64,000 bases of DNA. Origin: Cutibacterium avidum ATCC 25577 (GTDB lineage Bacteria > Actinomycetota > Actinomycetes > Propionibacteriales > Propionibacteriaceae). Below are positions 59,196-64,000 of the stretch, piece after piece; position 1 is the first letter of the stretch; every line of letters starts with the position of its first letter. The position numbers were made by a program, and so were the translations under genes. The stretch is from assembly GCF_000227295.1 (NCBI RefSeq), contig NZ_JH165054.1:2247577-2311576 (forward strand). The letters run 5' to 3'. The notes beneath the pieces were generated by a model. That model worked only from the letters and a program-made list of their open reading frames with translations, was not told the DNA's origin and ran no database searches.

Positions 59196-60644
59196 TCAGT
59201 GCTCGGCGTAGCGGCGTCGGCACGCGGCCACCGTCGAGATGACGACGATGAGGGCCAAGCTGCCAGCAGCAGCGATGTCGCCGCGAGCGGTCGAAGGTCC
59301 GAGGGCACCGGTGGCGGGCAGCCCACGACCGGACCCAGGACCGCCGCTGATGACCTTGCCGGTGACGGCATCGATGGTGACGTCGTGGCAGACCTTCTCG
59401 GCCGAGAGGGTGAGGCTCGACGACAGCGAATCCATCGGCTCACCAGTCTTGTAGAACCCGGCAAACGCCTTGGCACCCTGGGCCGTGAGCTTGACCGAGG
59501 AGCCATTGATCTTGACATTTCCAGAGGGGGAAGTGGAGAAGGTGGCGAAGTCAACTCGCCCGTAGTCGGTCTTCCTCCCATCCATCGAGGAGGACTTGAC
59601 GGTCATGTACACGTGACCCGTCGACCCCTTGATGACCAGGGCGGGGTTGGAGATCGTCATGTCCAGGATGCCGTTGTGACCAGTCATGTGGACGGTCCCG
59701 GAGTAATTGAGGGTGCCCGACTTGGTGGCGGGATCGAATGATCCGCTGCGCAGCGGGAAGGTGAAGGCCGAACCGTTCCAGTCGGCGCCGTTCGACAGCT
59801 TCCAGGAACCGTTGGCGATCGGGCCACGCAGATAGCTGGTGAAGGAGGTGCGCAGACCCCACCTGAGGGAACCGGCGGTGACCTTGGACCGGCCGTTGGT
59901 GCAAACCTTCTTGGTGATGGTGCGGTGGGGGGCCGGGGTGGTGACAACCGGCTTCACCGGTGCGGACTTGAGAGTGGGGGACGGCTTGGCAGAAACACTG
60001 GGCTTGGCCGGCATGCTGGGCTCGACGGGCTTGCTGGACTTGGACGGGGTGCTGGGCTTGGACGGGGTGCTGGGCTTGGACGGGGTGCTGGGCTTGGACG
60101 GGATCGACGGAGCGATCGATGGCTTTGGCGCCGGAGGAACCGGAGCGGCTTGGTAGGTCACCGGAGTACGAGTGTCATTGGACTTGTCGCGCCTCCCGAC
60201 GCCATGAGCCTTGCTGGTCAGAACGACGTAGCCCTTGCCCTTCTCAAAGGCAGGAACGTACATCTTGATGGTGAACGAACCATCTGCGGCCATAGGCGCG
60301 CCCTGGGTGAATTTGGAACCTACGGCCTTCATCGCCGGCGGGTAGACCCAGATCGTGGAGGCGGACTCCGTCATGGGCTTGTTCGGGTCGTAACCGACGA
60401 ATTTGTCCGAATTACCGTAGAACTGCTTGACCGACGAGGGAGCGACGGCGACGTACACACCGGTCCCTTCGGTCGCGAATCCCTTTCCGGTGATAGTGAC
60501 CTTGCCGCCATCCCGGGATGCTTGTGAGACGGTCACAGTCGGACCGTCGGTCGCCCACGCTGCCGGAGCGACAAGAGCTCCAGCCAGGGCCACCATGGCC
60601 CCGAGCACGCTGGCGACAAGTCTGCGCATGGCCGATGTGGTCAT
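59196..60644 (-). CDS. htaA: Cell-wall-anchored HtaA-domain heme-binding protein
   Basis: 482 residues. Signal peptide 1-31; Ig-like domain about 34-165; Pro/Ser/Lys-rich wall-spanning linker 168-240 with (KPSTPS)-type repeats; HtaA-type domain about 258-420 (LRWGLRTSFTSYLRG, SGTLNYSGTVHMTGHNG, ISNPALVIKG, VDFATF); sorting signal LPATG at 442-446, hydrophobic helix and RRR tail. HtaA domains of corynebacteria take heme from hemoglobin and pass it to HmuT. It is first in the operon with AAAGGGGG before the ATG and a DtxR-type box upstream. Confidence 0.88.
   Translation of the reverse strand: MTTSAMRRLVASVLGAMVALAGALVAPAAWATDGPTVTVSQASRDGGKVTITGKGFATEGTGVYVAVAPSSVKQFYGNSDKFVGYDPNKPMTESASTIWVYPPAMKAVGSKFTQGAPMAADGSFTIKMYVPAFEKGKGYVVLTSKAHGVGRRDKSNDTRTPVTYQAAPVPPAPKPSIAPSIPSKPSTPSKPSTPSKPSTPSKSSKPVEPSMPAKPSVSAKPSPTLKSAPVKPVVTTPAPHRTITKKVCTNGRSKVTAGSLRWGLRTSFTSYLRGPIANGSWKLSNGADWNGSAFTFPLRSGSFDPATKSGTLNYSGTVHMTGHNGILDMTISNPALVIKGSTGHVYMTVKSSSMDGRKTDYGRVDFATFSTSPSGNVKINGSSVKLTAQGAKAFAGFYKTGEPMDSLSSSLTLSAEKVCHDVTIDAVTGKVISGGPGSGRGLPATGALGPSTARGDIAAAGSLALIVVISTVAACRRRYAEH
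60040..60093 (-). repeat. Three tandem 18-bp repeats in the htaA linker
   Basis: The unit TTGGACGGGGTGCTGGGC occurs three times in a row, followed by a half copy to 60102. It encodes a six-residue Pro/Ser/Lys/Thr unit. Copy-number change would lengthen the wall-spanning stalk in frame. Confidence 0.9.
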
Positions 60645-60691
60645 GAGACGTCCCCCTTTGCTGATCGATTCGGCTCACCTTGAGCCGTTCC

Positions 60692-60710
60692 ATAGGTTAG
60701 CCTCACCTAA
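60692..60710 (-). promoter_or_regulatory. DtxR/IdeR-type iron box upstream of htaA
   Basis: ATAGGTTAGCCTCACCTAA matches the 19-bp DtxR consensus (TWAGGTTAGSCTAACCTWA) at all but about two positions. It lies 48 bp upstream of the htaA start, where it can cover the promoter, predicting repression of the whole heme operon when iron is plentiful. Confidence 0.85.
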
Positions 60711-60799
60711 GTATTATGAGCAAGGGTGAAAATACTGGTCACAGCCATGTGAGCAGAAGGAGACTTTGCGGAAAGGGCCCATGGTAAGGGCACCCTCTT

Positions 60800-60920
60800 C
60801 GGCCTTGCTAACCTCCCGACCGCTGCCACGCAACCGTCCCTTCGACGACGAATACCGGTGAGAATCCGGAGCTGTCCCGCAACGGTGTGTCACTCCCCCG
60901 TGACGAGCCCGACCTGGTTC
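60800..60920 (+). ncRNA. Orphan cobalamin-riboswitch-like element
   Basis: On the plus strand, CCGGTGAGAATCCGG (60855-60869) followed by GCTGTCCCGCAACGGTG (60871-60887), a GTCAC/GTGAC stem (60889-60904) and AGCCCGACCTGG (60906-60917) reproduce the conserved core and B12 box of cobalamin riboswitches. The box seems about 3 nt short. No plus-strand gene follows for 2 kb: a 21-codon frame ends at about 60964, then a strong terminator and rpsA in the opposite direction. It may be a relic or a stand-alone B12-sensing RNA. Confidence 0.65.
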
Positions 60921-61022
60921 GAGAAGCGCTACACCGAGATTCTCGAGGAGGACGCGACCAAATAATACCGTGGCTGCCCCGACCCATCAGGGCCCACCTC
61001 AGCCCGGCCAGCTGACGAAACA

Positions 61023-61055
61023 CGAGGGGCCCCGCCACGATGGCGGGGCCCCTCG
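61023..61055. terminator. Bidirectional terminator between rpsA and the riboswitch-like RNA
   Basis: A perfect 15-bp stem CGAGGGGCCCCGCCA / TGGCGGGGCCCCTCG with loop CGA lies 28 bp after the rpsA stop. The symmetrical GC stem can serve both strands. Confidence 0.85.
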
Positions 61056-61083
61056 ACGTTGCGATAGGTCAACAACTGACCAA

Positions 61084-62580
61084 TCAGTTGTGAGTCAGCT
61101 TGTCGCGGAGAGCCTGCAGGGCCTCATCAGAAGCCAGCGAGCCCTCGGCCGGGCCACTGGTGTAGGACGACTGGGCTCCACCATCATTGAGGGCGGCCTC
61201 CTGCTCGGCCTGCTCGGCATCGATGACCTGCTTGCGATGAGCCTCCCAGCGAGCCTGGGCCTCGGCGTACTGCTGCTCCCAGGCGATGCGCTGCTCGTCG
61301 TAGCCCGGCTTCCAGTCGTTGGTCTCCGGATCGAAGCCCTCGGGGTAGATGTAGTTGCCGTCCTCGTCGTAGGAGGCGGTCATGCCGTAGAGCGACGGGT
61401 CGAACTCGTCGGACTCAACGTCGATGCCCTCGTTGGCCTGCTTGAGAGACAGCGAGATGCGGCGACGGTCGAGGTCAATGTCAATGATCTTGACCATGAC
61501 ATCGTCGTTGACGCTGACGACCTGCTCCGGGATCTCGACGTGACGCTCAGCCAGCTCGGAGACGTGGACCAAGCCCTCGATACCGTCCTCGACGCGGACG
61601 AAGGCACCAAACGGAACGAGCTTGGTGACCTTACCGGGAACGATCTGGCCGATCTGGTGCAGACGGGCGAAGGCCTGCCACGGATCTTCCTGGGTCGCCT
61701 TGAGGGACAGCGAGACGCGCTCGCGATCCATGTCGACATCCAGCACCTCAACGGTGACGGGCTGACCGACCTCGACAACCTCGCTCGGGTGGTCGATGTG
61801 CTTCCAGGACAGCTCGGAGACGTGGACCAGACCGTCCACCCCGCCGAGGTCGACGAAGGCACCGAAGTTGACGATCGAGGAGACGACACCCTTGCGGATC
61901 TGCCCCTTCTGCAGCTGGTGCAGGAAGTTCTGGCGAACCTCGGACTGGGTCTGCTCGAGCCAGGCACGACGAGACAGCACAACGTTGTTGCGGTTCTTGT
62001 CGAGCTCGATGATCTTGGCCTCGATCTCCTGGCCGACGTAGGGCTGGAGATCGCGGACACGGCGCATCTCGACGAGGGATGCGGGAAGGAAGCCACGCAG
62101 GCCGATGTCGACGATCAGACCACCCTTGACGACCTCGATGACGGTACCGGTGACGACGCCGTCCTCTTCCTTGATCTGCTCGATCGTGCCCCAGGCGCGC
62201 TCATACTGAGCACGCTTCTTGGACAGGATGAGGCGACCTTCCTTGTCCTCCTTCTGCTGGACGAGGGCCTCGATCTCGTCACCGACGTTGACGACCTCGA
62301 AGGGGTCCACGTCATGCTTGATCGACAACTCCTTGGACGGGATAACACCCTCGGTCTTGTAACCGATGTCAAGGAGAACCTCGTCGCGGTCCACCTTGAC
62401 GACGGTGCCAGAAACGATGTCGCCGTCGTTGAAGTACTTGATGGTGGCGTCCACAGCGGCCAGGAAGGCCTCCGGGCTGCCAAGGTCGTCAACCGCCACG
62501 GATCCATCGGCGGTGTTGGCGGCATTCTGCTGGTCGATGTCGACCGGGTTCGAGGTGGAGGCCTCAGTGGAGGAGGTCAT
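61084..62580 (-). CDS. rpsA: 30S ribosomal protein S1
   Basis: 498 residues with four S1 (OB-fold) repeats: about 55-125 (GDIVSGTVVKVDRDEVLLDI), 140-205, 226-295 (GVVSSIVNFGAFVDLGGVDG) and 311-380 (GKVTKLVPFGAFVRVEDGIE), as in other actinobacteria. The C-terminal about 110 residues are Gln/Glu/Ala-rich and probably flexible. Essential for initiation on structured or weak mRNAs. Confidence 0.97.
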   Translation of the reverse strand: MTSSTEASTSNPVDIDQQNAANTADGSVAVDDLGSPEAFLAAVDATIKYFNDGDIVSGTVVKVDRDEVLLDIGYKTEGVIPSKELSIKHDVDPFEVVNVGDEIEALVQQKEDKEGRLILSKKRAQYERAWGTIEQIKEEDGVVTGTVIEVVKGGLIVDIGLRGFLPASLVEMRRVRDLQPYVGQEIEAKIIELDKNRNNVVLSRRAWLEQTQSEVRQNFLHQLQKGQIRKGVVSSIVNFGAFVDLGGVDGLVHVSELSWKHIDHPSEVVEVGQPVTVEVLDVDMDRERVSLSLKATQEDPWQAFARLHQIGQIVPGKVTKLVPFGAFVRVEDGIEGLVHVSELAERHVEIPEQVVSVNDDVMVKIIDIDLDRRRISLSLKQANEGIDVESDEFDPSLYGMTASYDEDGNYIYPEGFDPETNDWKPGYDEQRIAWEQQYAEAQARWEAHRKQVIDAEQAEQEAALNDGGAQSSYTSGPAEGSLASDEALQALRDKLTHN

Positions 62581-62908
62581 GTAGTAGGACTCCGATTGAT
62601 GTCAGGTGGTTTGAAACGCGCCGCAGCCCCGATCCTGGTGATCGAGCACGATCTACTCCCGTCCGAGATCGCACAGACTACAACGCAGAGATCAGCTTAA
62701 TACCCAGGCATTCAAGGGGTCAACCAGCCTCATGCCTTTGCCGACACCTCTTCGTCATACACGCCGTCAACACGAGATCGAGTCAGCAGGAGGCCAGCCT
62801 CAGGAGAAGGTACCCTGCATTCGGAATCCGATTCCGTCGGACACTAACCCGTTCGGGAAATCCATCCCGAGACTGAACCCCTCACACGCCTTGGAGGACA
62901 TCACAGTC
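62581..62908. other. Divergent intergenic region rpsA / sortase
   Basis: About 330 bp holding the leaders of both genes. GGAGG at 62893-62897 serves the sortase gene. I see no further conserved element or gene; an open frame upstream of the sortase start lacks coding character. Confidence 0.5.
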
Positions 62909-63670
62909 ATGACTGATCAGTCTTCTCACCCCGAAAGCCATGACCCGTCGATCGGATCGTCGACCAGTTCGACTGCTTCCGCCGGCGGGGGCGCCCAGTC
63001 GGGCGGTCCGAAGTGGCGGATCATCGCGATCGTGGTGGTCATCGCTCTGATCATCACTGCCATCGCCGCCATCTTCGTTCAGCGCGACAAGGACGATGAC
63101 TCCGCCGGTGGGCTGGCATCATCAGCATCTGCGGCCCCCGCATCAAGTTCAGCAGCTCCTGCGACGTCCGCCGAGAAGAAGGGCCCTGTCCCGTCCGGCT
63201 GCATGAAGAACCCGAAGCCCATCGTGCCGGTCAAGTACTCCATTGACGGCATGAAGGTCTCCGCCAAGGTGCTGTCGCGCGGTGTCGATGGTACTGGCGC
63301 CGCTGGTAGCCCACCGAAGAGCGACCCGTCCTCGTGGGCCTGGTTCAACGAAGGTCCAAGGCCGGGTTCCGGCAAGGGCAAGGTCGCTCTGAATGGACAC
63401 ACCTATCACAAGGGTGGAGCCATCGGGAACCGCTTGATGGCCGGTCTCAAGAAGGGCGACATCATTCGCCTGACCGACAAGGCCGGACAGACCGCCTGCT
63501 ACCGCTACGACCACAAGACAAAGGTCATGGTCAAGGACTACGACCCCAACTCGAATATCCTCTACGACAACAACGGGCCCGCTCAAGCCGTCATCGTCGT
63601 CTGTGACGATTACAAGGGCAAGGACGGCTGGGAGTCCCGCGTGTTCTTCTACGCCGATCCGGTCGCCTGA
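62909..63670 (+). CDS. Class F-type sortase
   Basis: 253 residues from ATG 62909 (GGAGG 11 nt upstream). Cytoplasmic N-terminus, one transmembrane helix about 37-57 (WRIIAIVVVIALIITAIAAI), a Ser/Ala linker, and a sortase domain about 100-253. The catalytic residues are visible: His164 (LNGHTYHKGG), Cys232 (VIVVCDDY) and Arg244 (ESRVFFYADPV). Sortases join LPxTG proteins to peptidoglycan; the htaA product 2.3 kb away is a candidate substrate, though class A/E enzymes elsewhere could do that. Confidence 0.85.
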   Translation: MTDQSSHPESHDPSIGSSTSSTASAGGGAQSGGPKWRIIAIVVVIALIITAIAAIFVQRDKDDDSAGGLASSASAAPASSSAAPATSAEKKGPVPSGCMKNPKPIVPVKYSIDGMKVSAKVLSRGVDGTGAAGSPPKSDPSSWAWFNEGPRPGSGKGKVALNGHTYHKGGAIGNRLMAGLKKGDIIRLTDKAGQTACYRYDHKTKVMVKDYDPNSNILYDNNGPAQAVIVVCDDYKGKDGWESRVFFYADPVA

Positions 63671-63749
63671 CCCCAAGGGTTCACCATAAGTTCACATAAG
63701 GCTGCCCTGAGACGAGCGCGCACGTTCGGTCATACCTAAAGTTAGGAAT

Positions 63750-64000
63750 ATGAACCGTGGTGCACGCTCGTCCATTCCGTCCGCGCTTCTCATCGATCTG
63801 CTGGAGATGCTCGGGGAGACCAAGGTCAGCCATGATCCCCTCGACCTGGTTGCAGTGGCTCCCGACGCATCCCACTACCTGCTCACTCCCGGTGTCCTCG
63901 TCCGCGCCGGATCGACCTCCGATGTCGCAGCAGCCATGGCGGCGGCCAAACGCCACAACGTGGCTGTCAATTTCCGTTCCGGCGGAACGAGTCTGTCCGG
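63750..64000 (+). CDS. FAD-linked oxidase, N-terminal part, cut by window edge
   Basis: 83 codons are visible, beginning MNRGARSSIPSALLIDLLEM. VSHDPLDLVAVAPDASHYLL, VLVRAGSTSDVAAAMAAAKR and FRSGGTSLSG are the start of a PCMH-type FAD-binding domain, as in D-lactate or glycolate dehydrogenases (Dld/GlcD). The ATG follows closely on a -10-like sequence, so the mRNA may be leaderless. Which 2-hydroxyacid it oxidises cannot be told from this part. Confidence 0.75.
   Translation, partial: MNRGARSSIPSALLIDLLEMLGETKVSHDPLDLVAVAPDASHYLLTPGVLVRAGSTSDVAAAMAAAKRHNVAVNFRSGGTSLS

Noticed and set aside
60800-60920. B12 riboswitch as a regulator of the htaA operon
   Set aside because: The aptamer is on the plus strand, whereas htaA is transcribed from the minus strand in the other direction.

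Overview
The window most likely comes from a high-GC actinobacterium of the Propionibacteriaceae, probably Cutibacterium (C. acnes or a close relative). The evidence is the actinobacterial set rbpA, whiA, rsfS and gpgP-like phosphatase, a mycothiol-type DinB-fold enzyme, GTG/TTG starts, many 1-4 bp gene overlaps, and the order uvrC-rapZ-yvcK-whiA / gap-pgk-tpiA-secG / rne-rplU-rpmA-obgE-proB-proA-nadD-rsfS, which is also found in mycobacteria. Species identity is inferred, not computed.

Layout. 1-8072 is accessory: the tail of a serine hydrolase, a minus-strand six-gene sugar-acid operon (MFS transporter, PfkB kinase, UlaF, UlaE, UlaD-like, phosphotriesterase-type lactonase), a divergent SorC-type regulator with two operator-like palindromes, and a decapitated nitronate monooxygenase. 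8183-11037 holds an exported amidase, two tandem tRNA-Ala(GGC) genes and a decayed integration scar. 11038-13134 is an MFS pump fused in frame to a TetR repressor, with a large palindrome centred on its start codon. 13434-41643 is core: gpgP-like phosphatase, rsfS, nadD (preceded by an unlisted 40-aa membrane peptide), proA, proB, obgE, an EmrB-type MFS/TetR pair, rpmA, rplU, rne, two radical-SAM-linked genes, ndk, a DUF4233-type protein, folC, rbpA, secG, tpiA, pgk, gap, whiA, yvcK, rapZ, uvrC. 41660-52765 carries a Rieske lipoprotein, uvrA, a mycothiol-type enzyme, an MBL hydrolase, terC behind a yybP-ykoY (Mn) riboswitch, uvrB, a YeiH-type permease, coaE and a lipoprotein. 52804-60710 is an iron/heme operon: DtxR-type box, LPATG-anchored HtaA protein, HmuT, HmuU, HmuV and a heterodimeric CydDC-like ABC exporter. 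The end has an orphan cobalamin-riboswitch-like element, rpsA, a class F-type sortase and the start of an FAD-linked oxidase.

How the parts work together. The left operon contains each step needed to take an ascorbate-like lactone to D-xylulose 5-phosphate without a PTS: import, phosphorylation, lactone opening, decarboxylation and two epimerisations. Its decarboxylase has unusual active-site residues. The right operon describes surface heme capture, lipoprotein relay and import, with an exporter pair of unknown cargo co-transcribed. The core blocks are ordinary housekeeping (ribosome assembly, proline, NAD, folate, glycolysis, nucleotide excision repair).

Stretches without genes: 9914-11037 (decayed mobile DNA), 13135-13433, 26358-26627 (rne leader), 46996-47229, 60711-61083 (riboswitch and terminator) and 62581-62908. 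No CRISPR array, intact insertion sequence, rRNA or replication origin was seen.
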